A stretch of 64,000 nucleotides of DNA, taken from TOLSYN sp963849065. GTDB taxonomy: Bacteria > Acidobacteriota > Terriglobia > Terriglobales > Acidobacteriaceae. This document shows, in pieces, positions 20,891 through 29,652 of the stretch. Location of the stretch: assembly GCA_963849065.1 (NCBI GenBank), contig CAWKFM010000001.1, forward strand, positions 620,001-684,000, written 5' to 3'. The position numbers and the translations under genes are program-made. Numbering within the stretch: the first letter of the stretch is position 1; each line of letters begins with the position of its first letter. The notes below the pieces were generated by a model. That model saw only the letters and a list, made by a program, of their open reading frames with translations. It was not told where the DNA came from and made no database searches.

Positions 20891-22324
20891 TCAGGCTTCC
20901 TGTGCAGCCGCACTGTGGGAAGAGATGCCCTTGTGTTGAACCGCTTCCCAACGCTTGTGGCCGGCGAAGTATTGCAGCACGCCCTGTGCCCGAAACATGG
21001 TGACCATTTGCCGATACCCGAGGTTCTCGATTACCGCGTAGCACAGCAGTAGCGCGACGTGCTTCCATGTAGGATAGCGCCGCAGCGTTAGCTCCTCCAT
21101 GACCACCGACCCTATCGACAGCAAAGTCCCGTACCCCACGGCGAGAAACATAAAAAGTGCAAAGATCGACAGCGGCATCGCCCCGAGAAAGTAGGAAATT
21201 GGAATCAGAAAAGTGCCCAGCGCCTCCACGACGCATCCGAGTGCCTCAAGATAGGCGTGAAACGGCATGCTTAAAAGGCCCATGCTCCCGAAGCGCGGGT
21301 TAAAGGTCATGTCGAAATTCTTCATCACCGTCTGGGTGAGCCCGAGTTGCCACCGCCGCCGCTGGCGCGCCAGCATCTTGACCGTTCTTGGAGCCTCCGT
21401 CCAGCAGATAGGATCGGTGGTAAACACAATGCGATACGCCCGTTTTTTGTCGGTCAGAGAACGCCGCAGACTTGCGATCATGTCGATATCTTCCGTCACC
21501 GTCTCGCGATTGAATCCTCCCACTTCGATCACCGATTCTTTATGAAGCAGGCAGAATGCCCCCGAGGTGATGAACGTCGCGTTCAGCGCGTTCCACCCCG
21601 GACGTCCGAACAGGAAGGTGCGGATGTACTCCACCGTTTGGCAACGCTCCAGCCAGCTCGGGGCCAAGTCGATCTTGGTGATGATCCCGTGATAGACACC
21701 GCATCCGTTCGCAATGCGGACAATGCCGCCGCTTACGACCGTGTTTTGCGTGGACTGTACCACAGGGGCCATCAAGCGCAGTAAGGCATCCTTTTCAACA
21801 ATCGAATCGGCGTCGACGGTGCAAAAATACGGGCTTCTCGCCATGTTGATGCCGGCATTGAGAGCGCACGACTTTCCCCCGTGCTCGACGGCCATCACCA
21901 GCAGTTCCTGCATTTCGGGGTTGTGGTAAAAGGCCTTCACTGGCGCGGTCTTTATTGCTTCACGATAGATAACATCCACACGCCGCAACTGGAATCGTTC
22001 GATTAATCGCTGCACCGTCCCGTCATCCGAGCCGTCGTCCACCACCAGAATCTCCTTCCCCGGGTAGTTGAGATCGCGTAGCGAAAGCACGGTATCGACA
22101 ATCGCCTTTTCCTCGTTATAGGCGGGCACGATCAGCGTGATAGGGGGTGTAATGGGCGAATCGGCCATGTCGCCGTATGGTTTTTCCGCGGCAAACTTCG
22201 AGTGGAGCGATACCGCGTAAAGCGACAGGCACATCAGAACCGTGTACACCGCATTGGCCGCAAGAAAATACACCAGGAAGACAACGTTTGCGTACTCTAA
22301 AAAATGAAAAAAAAGGGCTTTCAT
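20891..22324 (-). CDS. Processive family 2 glycosyltransferase (PgaC/hyaluronan-synthase-like)
   Basis: 477 residues. An N-terminal membrane segment (~12-38), a GT-A catalytic domain and three or more C-terminal spans (~340-430) match inner-membrane polysaccharide synthases. Catalytic motifs are VDDGSDDG (95-102), the metal-binding DAD in TVDADS (D171, D173), TED (278-279) as catalytic base region, and QRRRW (321-325), the signature of processive beta-glycosyltransferases. PgaC, NodC and HasA share this set. The polymer cannot be named. No PgaD-like subunit or PilZ domain is visible, so control by cyclic di-GMP is not evident. Its ATG follows the HEAT gene's stop by one base, and it leads into the YaiO-like gene. 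Confidence 0.88.
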   Translation of the reverse strand: MKALFFHFLEYANVVFLVYFLAANAVYTVLMCLSLYAVSLHSKFAAEKPYGDMADSPITPPITLIVPAYNEEKAIVDTVLSLRDLNYPGKEILVVDDGSDDGTVQRLIERFQLRRVDVIYREAIKTAPVKAFYHNPEMQELLVMAVEHGGKSCALNAGINMARSPYFCTVDADSIVEKDALLRLMAPVVQSTQNTVVSGGIVRIANGCGVYHGIITKIDLAPSWLERCQTVEYIRTFLFGRPGWNALNATFITSGAFCLLHKESVIEVGGFNRETVTEDIDMIASLRRSLTDKKRAYRIVFTTDPICWTEAPRTVKMLARQRRRWQLGLTQTVMKNFDMTFNPRFGSMGLLSMPFHAYLEALGCVVEALGTFLIPISYFLGAMPLSIFALFMFLAVGYGTLLSIGSVVMEELTLRRYPTWKHVALLLCYAVIENLGYRQMVTMFRAQGVLQYFAGHKRWEAVQHKGISSHSAAAQEA

Positions 22325-22325
22325 T

Positions 22326-23864
22326 TCAGTTCGTCCGCTCCGCAGCGTTTAACGGCTTGCTCTCGTGCACTCGGAGCAGTACTTCCGCTTTTCTGTTCAG
22401 CGGGTCCGCCTGGCGCGCGACGATCGAGCGCAATGCGCCGATGAACTGAGGCGTATCGGACGCGCTGAGAACATCCAGTAGCTGGGTGCGGAGATCGAGG
22501 GACTTTTCAGAAGCCAGCTCTTCGGCCATGAGAGAAACCATGCCGAGCTCTGCCATCTTGCAACAGACCTTGCGGGCCCGGGTCCCTTCGTCGCCAGGCA
22601 TGGCGAGCGCCGATACGATTCGAAGCGCCGTTCCGCTGCGTTGCAGTTCTTCGCCAATCTGCTCGCTGGCGTAGCGGTCAGTGGTGTCAAGAAAATATTG
22701 TTCTAATTGCTGCCTGCCCGTGGCCTGAAAGCTGCCCACGGTTTTCACTGCTGCCTCGCGCACCCGCCAGCGTTGGTCTGTAATTCGCCGGAGAGTGTCT
22801 CCGATCAGGCCTGAGTAGTATGGATCGGCGCAAGCTCTCACGCTGTGCAGGCGCACGAATTCATTGGGATCTCCCATCAGCAGTCGCAGAGCCTCCATGG
22901 CTTCGGGACTGCGAAAATGGGCAATCACACCGGCACTGCGGGCACGCACATCCGGAGATTCGTCTCGCACGGCCTCCTCCAGAAACCACCGGCGCAGCTG
23001 CGCCGGAAATTCTAAATCGCCGGGCTGCACCGATTCCGCCTTGGCGCACATCTCGCGAATGCTGTTGACCGCCAGGAAGCGGAACCGCGGACTGCCGCGT
23101 TTCAAATAGAATGTGATGTGCCGGAGTTCCGCGATCGGGTACCGCACTAGGGCAGTCTGGATAGATCGCGTGGGCAGATCGGTTTCGGTATCCACAGATC
23201 TGCGAAGCTCTTGCAGCAGGATGGGAACTCCATCCGGGATTTGGTTGCGCCCGATGGACGCCACCGCCATACGGCCGACATACGGCGAGGGGTCGCGCAA
23301 GGCTTCCTGCATTAAGCAGCCGGAGAACTCCGGCGATAGCCGCCCGAGCCGAGAGACAGCAACAGCTCGCGAAATTGAGAACACACGCAAGCGGCGGAGA
23401 CGCCCGGCTTTGTGTCGGCTCGACATTTGGTGTGGTGGGGGAGAACCTCCGTGATCTTGGGTGATGGAGCGCAGCAATTCCCCAGCGCGGCGCTTGCCAA
23501 ATGCCTGCTCAGTCCATTCCCGAACGAATCCGAGAGCCACAAGCAAATCGGTTGCCTGTCGTTGATTCGTCGCCCGGATGCTTCCCAGCAAGAGTGTTCT
23601 TGACGCCTCGCGCTCTGGCCCTCCGCCGGCCTTCAACAGCAGGGCCGAGCGCTCCAAGCTAATTTTGCCTACGAAATATTCAGCGATAATTACAGAGAAA
23701 CGTCTTTGCGCGGCGTCTTTGCGCGAATAAAAACGGTTGTGAGCAGCCCGACGGCACAAAATGAAAATCACCAGGCCCAGGTCGATAGAAATCGCCCCGA
23801 ACGCCAGCCATTTCACAATGACCGTAAGACTCTGAGTTTGGAACAATTTGCCCTCTATATGCAC
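22326..23864 (-). CDS. HEAT-repeat protein with N-terminal membrane anchor
   Basis: 512 residues starting at a GTG (MHIEGKLF). No good ribosome site is seen, so the start is uncertain. A membrane span at ~15-36 (VKWLAFGAISIDLGLVIFIL) precedes a basic linker. HEAT/armadillo-like units then fill most of residues 180-500 (LMQEALRDPSPYVGRMAVASI, split here across one repeat; EEAVRDESPDVRARSAGVIAHF; LRRITDQRWRVREAAVKTVG). HEAT proteins are usually adaptors. As first gene of the coupled envelope operon it could organise the glycosyltransferase complex on the cytoplasmic face. It matches no named polysaccharide gene I know. Confidence 0.75.
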   Translation of the reverse strand: MHIEGKLFQTQSLTVIVKWLAFGAISIDLGLVIFILCRRAAHNRFYSRKDAAQRRFSVIIAEYFVGKISLERSALLLKAGGGPEREASRTLLLGSIRATNQRQATDLLVALGFVREWTEQAFGKRRAGELLRSITQDHGGSPPPHQMSSRHKAGRLRRLRVFSISRAVAVSRLGRLSPEFSGCLMQEALRDPSPYVGRMAVASIGRNQIPDGVPILLQELRRSVDTETDLPTRSIQTALVRYPIAELRHITFYLKRGSPRFRFLAVNSIREMCAKAESVQPGDLEFPAQLRRWFLEEAVRDESPDVRARSAGVIAHFRSPEAMEALRLLMGDPNEFVRLHSVRACADPYYSGLIGDTLRRITDQRWRVREAAVKTVGSFQATGRQQLEQYFLDTTDRYASEQIGEELQRSGTALRIVSALAMPGDEGTRARKVCCKMAELGMVSLMAEELASEKSLDLRTQLLDVLSASDTPQFIGALRSIVARQADPLNRKAEVLLRVHESKPLNAAERTN

Positions 23865-24300
23865 TGAGCAGAAGAGGAGTGGCCCCCGCGCCGGTCTCGG
23901 CCTCGGAGTGCGTGGGGCAACTCCTAAACTTCAGTGTTCAGATGCAATTCAGAAACTAGGGTGTACTTTTTATTTATTAGAGATTTGTTAGAGATTGGAG
24001 GCGCGAGATTGTCGCATCCGATTTTGCCGACGGTTTGGCCAACGCGCTCGGCTGATCTTCCACAACCTTCGGCAAACCGGATGTTTGGCGTGATTCATCC
24101 CTGCCCACACACTTTGATTAAGAGCTTCCGATTGTTGAAGTTAGACTGGAACATCGGACAATGTTTCATTTTGTTTCGTTCTGTTCTTTCCTGCACTCTC
24201 CGCCTCCGGCGCCAAATATCGGGCCGCGAACTCTTTGAGTTGCCGCGCGGTTTCCACCAGCCGCTTTCCCCAGGTGCGGTCACCTGGCTTCCTGAATTAC
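23865..24300. other. Intergenic region upstream of the HEAT/glycosyltransferase operon
   Basis: No complete gene is recognised in this stretch between mtrB and the envelope operon. It is AT-richer near 23950-23995. A minus-strand frame after the MtrB stop, ending near 24150, reads WGKRLVETARQLKEFAARYL and looks coding-like. It has no convincing start and is open for only about 50 codons, so it may be a remnant. The promoter of the envelope operon must lie here, but I cannot place it confidently. Confidence 0.4.
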
Positions 24301-24330
24301 GAGTTGCAGACCTGCAAGCGTCTGCAACTC
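24301..24330 (-). terminator. Perfect 11-bp hairpin downstream of the MtrB-like gene
   Basis: GAGTTGCAGAC pairs perfectly with GTCTGCAACTC around an 8-base loop, 15 bases after the stop codon. No T-run follows on the minus strand, so it may be a 3'-end stabilising hairpin or a non-canonical terminator. Confidence 0.5.
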
Positions 24331-24344
24331 CCTCTTCGCCGCAG

Positions 24345-26966
24345 CTAGAACGAGTATTTCAAAGAGATGGTTCCCATGTTGGCGTGGAAGTCGCGCGGCA
24401 GCAGTGCCAGCGGTAGCCCGCGCGTTTCCTTTTCGTCGTAATCGTAATAGGCGTAGCCAGCCTTAACGATGAAATTCTTGGTGACATTCACCGCGACGCC
24501 GGCGCTGGGTTTGTGCCAGTTCAAAGCTTGGGAAAGCGGGGCGTCGGGGAACGGCCCAGGGAAGGCGCAGCCGCCCGCGACCGCGGTTGACGCCGACGGA
24601 CAAGGCGCGATCGGGTTGCCGGCCAGCGGCGGACTGTTGCCATAAATATCGCTCACCACCAGCAACTGTCCGGTGCTGTCGCTTCCGCCCGGCAGCAGCC
24701 ACCGGTTATAACCGGCGGTGCTGGTGATTTCGTAGCCGAAGTTCAGGGTAACGCGAGGAATTGGCCGGAGTGTGAGAATCGCATAACCGGAGTTGGTCCT
24801 CTCCTGATAGTTCAGGTTCAGCGGCAGGTCGACAGTCGAGGTCCCGGCAGGAGGAGTGGTCGTGGGAGGCGCGTTATTCGCATTGACGCAGAAGGCCGAA
24901 ACGGGCTGCACGATGGTGTTGTATTGGATGGGCACACAGGTCGCTGAATTGATCAATTGGTCCAGGTAGGTCCAACCGAAGTCGAATCCGACCCGCTTAT
25001 CGGGATTGAGGCTCGCTCCGAAGGTGTAGTAACGCCAGTGGTCCTTGTGTCCGTATGCGGGGGGGACACCCGGGGGGAACAGGTTCGGGGTCGCGGGACT
25101 AAACGGCGGCAGCACAGTGGATGCTCCATTGATATTTTCGGCAAAGTCATTCCGCGTCTCGACGAAATGCACGCCGCCATTGAGGCTCGCCCAGCGATTC
25201 AGTTTGTACACCGTATTCAGCCGCACCCGCTGCTGGTGCCGCGGCGAAATATTAGTAAAAAAGTTGTCGGCGCTCAACAACTCGGTGTCGGCATTGATCC
25301 GCCATGCATCGGTCGGGTGGTACACCATTCCCACCAGCGCCGTGTGTTCGTTGATCTTGGTGGTGTTCTCCGGGGCATCGGGCGTGCCATTGGTGATCAG
25401 GTAGTAGCTGTTCAGAATGGTGGACTCGCCCGATGGGTCGCCGGTCAGTTCCCGGCGCCCATAGCGGTAGCCGACATAACCGCTGAAGCGGCGGACCGGA
25501 GTCCAGGTCACCTTGGCAGTGTTGAAAAAAGTGCGCTCGGCGATGTAGGTGAGATACAGGTTGGTGGCGCCCGCCGTGGTGCAGCCCGCGGTGGCCGAGG
25601 TCAGGCCGGGAGCGGGTGTCGCGGTACAGGTAAAGTTCGCTTGATCGAAGTTGCCTGGGTCGCGCCAGTCCAACCAGCGGAAGCTGTCGGAAGCGCTCAG
25701 GGTCTCGTTGAAGCGATAGGTCAAGCCGAGGTCGGCGTTGCCCGAAACGCGATCAGTATGCGTCCCGCCGGTGATGAGGCTGTCCACGTGCCCGGAGTTG
25801 CCGAAGCCGTTGCTGAATTCGTGATAGTTGGAGAAATCCGATTGACCGGAGCTATAGGCACCCGAGGCCACCACGTCCAGCTTCCGGAAGTAGTTGGACT
25901 GCAGCGCCAGCCGCGAGGTTGGGATGTTAGTCCGCACGTTCCCGGAACGGTTGAAGCTGAACAGGCCGGTGTTGCACCCAGCGCTGGGAACATAGACGTT
26001 GTTGCCGGGGAAGGTGACGTTGGCGACGGGAGTGCAGCCCGACGGCGGAAACAGAATTCCAATATCCACCGGAGTCCCGGTGGCGCTGTCAGTGAATGAC
26101 AGGTTGCCATCCATAAAGTTGAGATCAACCCGGTCGTGCTCGAAGATCTGGTCGAAGCTAATGGTGGTGCGTTTTGCCAGCCGGAAGTCGATGCCGAACT
26201 GGTATCGATCCGAGCGCCACCGGTCATGTTCAGTGATGATGGTGCGGAACGACTCCAGGGTCGTGTCCAGCGTGCCTTGGTTGTCGTTGCGCGCAAATCC
26301 AAGGCGGATGCGGATCTTCGACTGCGGAAACAGGGTGAGGCTGAAGTCGCCCATATTGCGGGTTATGTCCTGGAAGTGCGGGCTGTTCGCGTACCACGGC
26401 ATCGTTGTCGGATCGAAGGTCGTGGTCTTCAGCGCCGCGCCGGCGCCCTGGTTCAGGTTCAACGGGTTGGCAAACAGGTTGAAGTCGAAGTAGTTCTGGT
26501 CCCGCCGGTAGAGGCCGAGGAAGTCATACCACTTGCCCTTCTCGGCGCGCAACCGAACCATGTCATTGGGGTCGCCGCCGAAGCCGAAGCTGCTCAGGTA
26601 CAGGCTGTCGAAGGGCCCCGAGCCGCGGGTCAGCGGGCGCATGTACAGCTCCTGCCCGAATAGGCGCGGGCCGGTATGCAGGTTTACCAGCGTGTCATAC
26701 AACTGCTCATTGCCGTCGACGCTTGCAAAGCGGCCGCCGAATTCGACCGACTGCTGAATAACGTATCCGTCTTGGATACTGCCCGTGGCGGGCAGCGGCG
26801 CGCTATCGTCCTTGGCCTGTGCCAGAGCGCACAGCGGCAATGCCAGCGCCAGGACGGCAATGGACATCCCATGCATTCTCTTCGTCATCTTCATGCTCCG
26901 GCTCCGATCCGGCGGCACCTCTCCCCTGAAGCGAGGCCGCGGCGAATTTTGGGTGATGTGGGCCAT
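24345..26966 (-). CDS. MtrB/PioB-family outer-membrane porin of a porin-cytochrome conduit
   Basis: 873 residues. The ATG at 26966 is preceded by AGGAG, giving a long n-region before the signal sequence (MSIAVLALALPLCALAQA, ~34-51). A later ATG (MKMTKRM, 26894) would give a normal-length signal. The mature part is nearly all amphipathic beta strands with aromatic girdles and ends in GTISLKYSF, a terminal Phe barrel signature. The order and character (VEFGGRF, then GRRELTGDPSG loops, then VGFDFGWTYLDQLIN) match MtrB/PioB decaheme-associated barrels, which sheathe a decaheme cytochrome through the outer membrane. The upstream decaheme gene ends 14 bases before it, supporting the call. The CxxC near the N-terminus of Shewanella MtrB is not seen. 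Confidence 0.85.
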   Translation of the reverse strand: MAHITQNSPRPRFRGEVPPDRSRSMKMTKRMHGMSIAVLALALPLCALAQAKDDSAPLPATGSIQDGYVIQQSVEFGGRFASVDGNEQLYDTLVNLHTGPRLFGQELYMRPLTRGSGPFDSLYLSSFGFGGDPNDMVRLRAEKGKWYDFLGLYRRDQNYFDFNLFANPLNLNQGAGAALKTTTFDPTTMPWYANSPHFQDITRNMGDFSLTLFPQSKIRIRLGFARNDNQGTLDTTLESFRTIITEHDRWRSDRYQFGIDFRLAKRTTISFDQIFEHDRVDLNFMDGNLSFTDSATGTPVDIGILFPPSGCTPVANVTFPGNNVYVPSAGCNTGLFSFNRSGNVRTNIPTSRLALQSNYFRKLDVVASGAYSSGQSDFSNYHEFSNGFGNSGHVDSLITGGTHTDRVSGNADLGLTYRFNETLSASDSFRWLDWRDPGNFDQANFTCTATPAPGLTSATAGCTTAGATNLYLTYIAERTFFNTAKVTWTPVRRFSGYVGYRYGRRELTGDPSGESTILNSYYLITNGTPDAPENTTKINEHTALVGMVYHPTDAWRINADTELLSADNFFTNISPRHQQRVRLNTVYKLNRWASLNGGVHFVETRNDFAENINGASTVLPPFSPATPNLFPPGVPPAYGHKDHWRYYTFGASLNPDKRVGFDFGWTYLDQLINSATCVPIQYNTIVQPVSAFCVNANNAPPTTTPPAGTSTVDLPLNLNYQERTNSGYAILTLRPIPRVTLNFGYEITSTAGYNRWLLPGGSDSTGQLLVVSDIYGNSPPLAGNPIAPCPSASTAVAGGCAFPGPFPDAPLSQALNWHKPSAGVAVNVTKNFIVKAGYAYYDYDEKETRGLPLALLPRDFHANMGTISLKYSF

Positions 26967-26980
26967 CGTCTTCTCCTGAC

Positions 26981-27961
26981 TTACCTAAAGAATCTAGGAT
27001 CGATATTGGAACCGTGGATACTCATGTGGCACAAAATGCAATCTTGCCGGATCGCGTTCTGTGGATGCGGACCGGCGGGGATCGTCACGTGGCACTGCAG
27101 GCAAAGCGAGTTCACGCGTGCGGTCAGCAGCATGCGCGGATACGGAGAGCCGTGCGCGGTGTGGCAGGTCTGGCAGCCCTCCCCCTTGACGGGTTCGTGC
27201 TCGAAGACAAAAGGCCCGCGCTTGTCGCTATGGCATTTGAAGCAGATCATGTCGCCATCGGCCGTGGAGCGAAGCTGGCGGTCCCGCACCTCTCCGTGCG
27301 GGTTGTGGCAATCGTCACACTTGATCAGCCCCTCTTCAACGCGATGATGGAAAGGCTTCTGGAAATCGGCTTTCTGCTCGACGTGGCAGGAGAAGCACAA
27401 CTGCGTCTGCTTCTGCACCAGTAGATTCTCCAGCGTGGAGTGATGCACGGAGTGGCAGGAGGTACAGGTAACTCCGTTCTGGTTGTGAGTGGAACGCAGG
27501 AAATGACTCTGTTCAGGATTGGCCTCATGACAGCTCATACAGCGCTGCGTGATAGCCTCCGGCCTTACGCCGGTGAAGGTGAAGATCTTGGTGACATCGC
27601 CGCCTCCCGCCACATGGGCCGAGCCCGGACCGTGGCAAGACTCGCAGCCATGCACCTCTTCGCCCCTTATCTTGGGCAGGTTGGTTCGGTAATGCGGGCT
27701 TGCCTCAATGTTGTTGAACTTATCCTCGTGGCAGGTCTTACAGGTGTCGGTGCCAACGTAGGTTGAGCCACTGGTCGGATCGGCCAGGTTATGCGGGGAA
27801 GCTTCTTTCGTCGTGGAGCCCTGTGCCCAGGTTAGTAGAATGCAGCACCATAAGATTACCCACGCGAATGCAATGAACCTTTGTAGTCGCTTTTTCGCCG
27901 GGGAGCGAAAGGTTGCCATTACATCCAGTCTCGGCTGTGAATCTCGCCTGCAATCAGTCAC
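26981..27961 (-). CDS. Decaheme c-type cytochrome, MtrA/DmsE family
   Basis: 326 residues from a GTG with GAGGAG about eight bases upstream; an internal ATG at 27919 is an alternative. An N-terminal hydrophobic export segment (FIAFAWVILWCCILLTWAQG, 29-48) precedes exactly ten CxxCH heme sites, whose first Cys are at residues 74, 106, 141, 166, 189, 215, 240, 263, 287 and 308. Ten evenly spaced hemes over ~250 residues is the MtrA/PioA/DmsE pattern: a periplasmic electron wire inserted in the MtrB barrel. The pair moves electrons across the outer membrane, to or from extracellular minerals or another outside acceptor. No outer-surface MtrC-like cytochrome and no CymA-like quinol oxidase is nearby, so direction and partner are open. 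Confidence 0.95.
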   Translation of the reverse strand: MTDCRRDSQPRLDVMATFRSPAKKRLQRFIAFAWVILWCCILLTWAQGSTTKEASPHNLADPTSGSTYVGTDTCKTCHEDKFNNIEASPHYRTNLPKIRGEEVHGCESCHGPGSAHVAGGGDVTKIFTFTGVRPEAITQRCMSCHEANPEQSHFLRSTHNQNGVTCTSCHSVHHSTLENLLVQKQTQLCFSCHVEQKADFQKPFHHRVEEGLIKCDDCHNPHGEVRDRQLRSTADGDMICFKCHSDKRGPFVFEHEPVKGEGCQTCHTAHGSPYPRMLLTARVNSLCLQCHVTIPAGPHPQNAIRQDCILCHMSIHGSNIDPRFFR

Positions 27962-28227
27962 GGATTTTCTCCTCGCACGAGAGGTGCACCTTGCGTTGCG
28001 AGTTCAATCGTGCCGAGTAGACGTAAAAGGTTGCGGTGATTTCCGAACGTGACTTTCAATAGTCTGGTTCCAGAGCATGCCCGCAGTCTTTTGGCACATC
28101 TGCAACTCGCAAATCAGCAAGTTAGAAACATCTCGGAATGAAAGGGATGTCGTGCTCTGGTGAGAAATCCACAAATTTTCACTTAGTCCCTAACCCAAAG
28201 GAACTATTGGACGCCGCACCCGACGCA

Positions 28228-28857
28228 CTATTGCCCGCCCGGGGCGGGGGAAGCCGGGGTCAGAAGCGTATTCAATTGATTCACTGCATCCCGCAGATGT
28301 TGCCGCTCCAGGTCGTCGGTCTTGGGGTCGTCCAGCAACCGTTTCATCCACGCCAGCGCGGCGCGCGGCGATACATGCGGGCTCTCCGGACTCACCGCTG
28401 TGATCATGAGCGCACCGTTCTGCTCTTGCACCCGGAACTCAGCCGACTGGCTCGATTTGTCTGCGGTATAGCCCTCGCCCAGCTGATAGGATCCCACGGA
28501 CTGGAAATGAACACTCAACTCCTCGGAGGGCTGATCGGGAGTTTCGATGTCAAAGCGGGTCACGATCAGGATGCGCGTAAATTCAGGATTGTCGCGCAGG
28601 GATGTGTAGGGCCGGAAGCGATCCCATCCCCCCGCCTGGAGGCGGACGCCTTCAAAATCCAGCCGACAAAAGCTGGAGAGCAGCATCCTTTGTGCGGCAT
28701 ACAAATCGCTAAAGCTCTGCCCCCTAAGCCTCACACCGGGTTGCGAATTAGGTTGCGACTCGGGCTGCAAATTCGAGTCGTACTGGGTCTGCGCGGCACC
28801 GGTCAGCAGAAACACCAACAGGCAGGTGAACAGGCAACGATGCATATGCGCTCCCAT
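28228..28857 (-). CDS. Secreted protein of unknown function
   Basis: 209 residues with a signal peptide (MHRCLFTCLLVFLLTGAAQTQ) after a short N-terminal extension. The mature protein begins with Gln/Ser/Pro-rich sequence and continues as a compact mixed domain (SDLYAAQRMLLSSFCRLDFEG, ILIVTRFDIETPDQ, SVHFQSVGSYQLGEG). It ends in a helical segment (ALAWMKRLLDDPKTDDLERQ) and a Pro/Ala tail. I do not recognise the family. It lies on the same strand as the cytochrome operon, 266 bases upstream of it, and downstream of the molybdopterin-fold gene. A link to electron transfer is possible but unproven. Confidence 0.6.
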   Translation of the reverse strand: MGAHMHRCLFTCLLVFLLTGAAQTQYDSNLQPESQPNSQPGVRLRGQSFSDLYAAQRMLLSSFCRLDFEGVRLQAGGWDRFRPYTSLRDNPEFTRILIVTRFDIETPDQPSEELSVHFQSVGSYQLGEGYTADKSSQSAEFRVQEQNGALMITAVSPESPHVSPRAALAWMKRLLDDPKTDDLERQHLRDAVNQLNTLLTPASPAPGGQ

Positions 28858-28923
28858 GAACTCCGCTCAACAGCCTAACCCAAGTTCGTCACGAATGCAC
28901 TGCCGCCGCTGGTGCGAGTCGGG

Positions 28924-29064
28924 CTATTTGTCAGGTGCCAGTTTCAATAGACCCGCCTTTGGCAGCATGATGAGCACCCCGTAGGAGTGGGTGTAATACA
29001 CCGGGCCATCTCGATCCCGATCAGGCCAAACTACATCCTTGACGCTGGGCAAGACAACGAACAC
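28924..29064 (-). CDS. Possible 46-residue protein or 3' gene remnant
   Basis: A GTG-started frame begins five bases after the stop of the molybdopterin-fold gene and encodes a protein-like sequence (VFVVLPSVKDVVWPDRDRD, then GPVYYTHSYGVLIMLPKAG, ending LKLAPDK). The composition and third-position bias look coding, and the frame continues upstream without a stop across the neighbouring gene's end. It may be a small translationally coupled protein or the tail of a broken gene. No family is recognised. Confidence 0.3.
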   Translation of the reverse strand: MFVVLPSVKDVVWPDRDRDGPVYYTHSYGVLIMLPKAGLLKLAPDK

Positions 29065-29068
29065 CCGG

Positions 29069-29554
29069 TCAGGGCGTATGGCGCACGCTGATTCTTTTGA
29101 TCATTCGTACCCATCGCGCGGGACGTTGATCCTCAGGTACGATCAGTTGTAGGGGGCCATGTTTGTCGTCGAGCGGCTTGCCGTCCAACTTATCGGCTAC
29201 CAGAACCTGGTTCTGCTGGAACATCGGATCGACCTCTTCAAGAGCCAGCACGACTTCGTAATCGTCCTTTGCGCTGACAACGATGTAGTCGCGCATCCCA
29301 GGGCCGCGCAGTTGCTCACCAGCCGGGACTCCAACTTGATCGAGCAAGGCGCGTAATGGTACGCCCTCGTACTTTTCCGTTCTCCTGGTATGCGGATTTG
29401 TAACGGTTAATGTTTGATGCGGCATCTTTTGGAAATCAGATTGCGAGATTGTCTTCTGCGCGCCGCCTTCGACTTCCAGCGCAAGCTGCGCCGTCATCGC
29501 AATGCTCGACAGCATCATCGCAATCATTACAATACACATCGCCAGCCTCTGCAT
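29069..29554 (-). CDS. Exported molybdopterin-oxidoreductase-fold domain protein
   Basis: 161 residues from the ATG giving MQRLAMCIVMIAMML, preceded by GGAGG five bases upstream. A longer frame from 29641 lacks such a site. A signal peptide is followed by a single domain with hallmarks of the sulfite-oxidase-type fold: VTNPHTRRTEKYEGVPLRALL, given here as two adjoining strands; VPAGEQLRGPGMRDYIVVSAKDDYEVVLALEEVD; and GPLQLIVPEDQRPARWVRMIKRISVR, again adjoining elements of one domain. Full-length enzymes hold Mo through a Cys in this fold. No such Cys is seen in the mature part, so a structural or ligand-binding role is as likely as catalysis. It is divergent from the metal-chelate ABC operon. 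Confidence 0.7.
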   Translation of the reverse strand: MQRLAMCIVMIAMMLSSIAMTAQLALEVEGGAQKTISQSDFQKMPHQTLTVTNPHTRRTEKYEGVPLRALLDQVGVPAGEQLRGPGMRDYIVVSAKDDYEVVLALEEVDPMFQQNQVLVADKLDGKPLDDKHGPLQLIVPEDQRPARWVRMIKRISVRHTP

Positions 29555-29652
29555 TCGTCCTCCGTGCGCGCTATTCTTGTATCCGCAACATGTGTCGCAT
29601 ATAGAATACATATCATCGGTCCCACGAAAATTTGCACGCATGAGGAACCATT

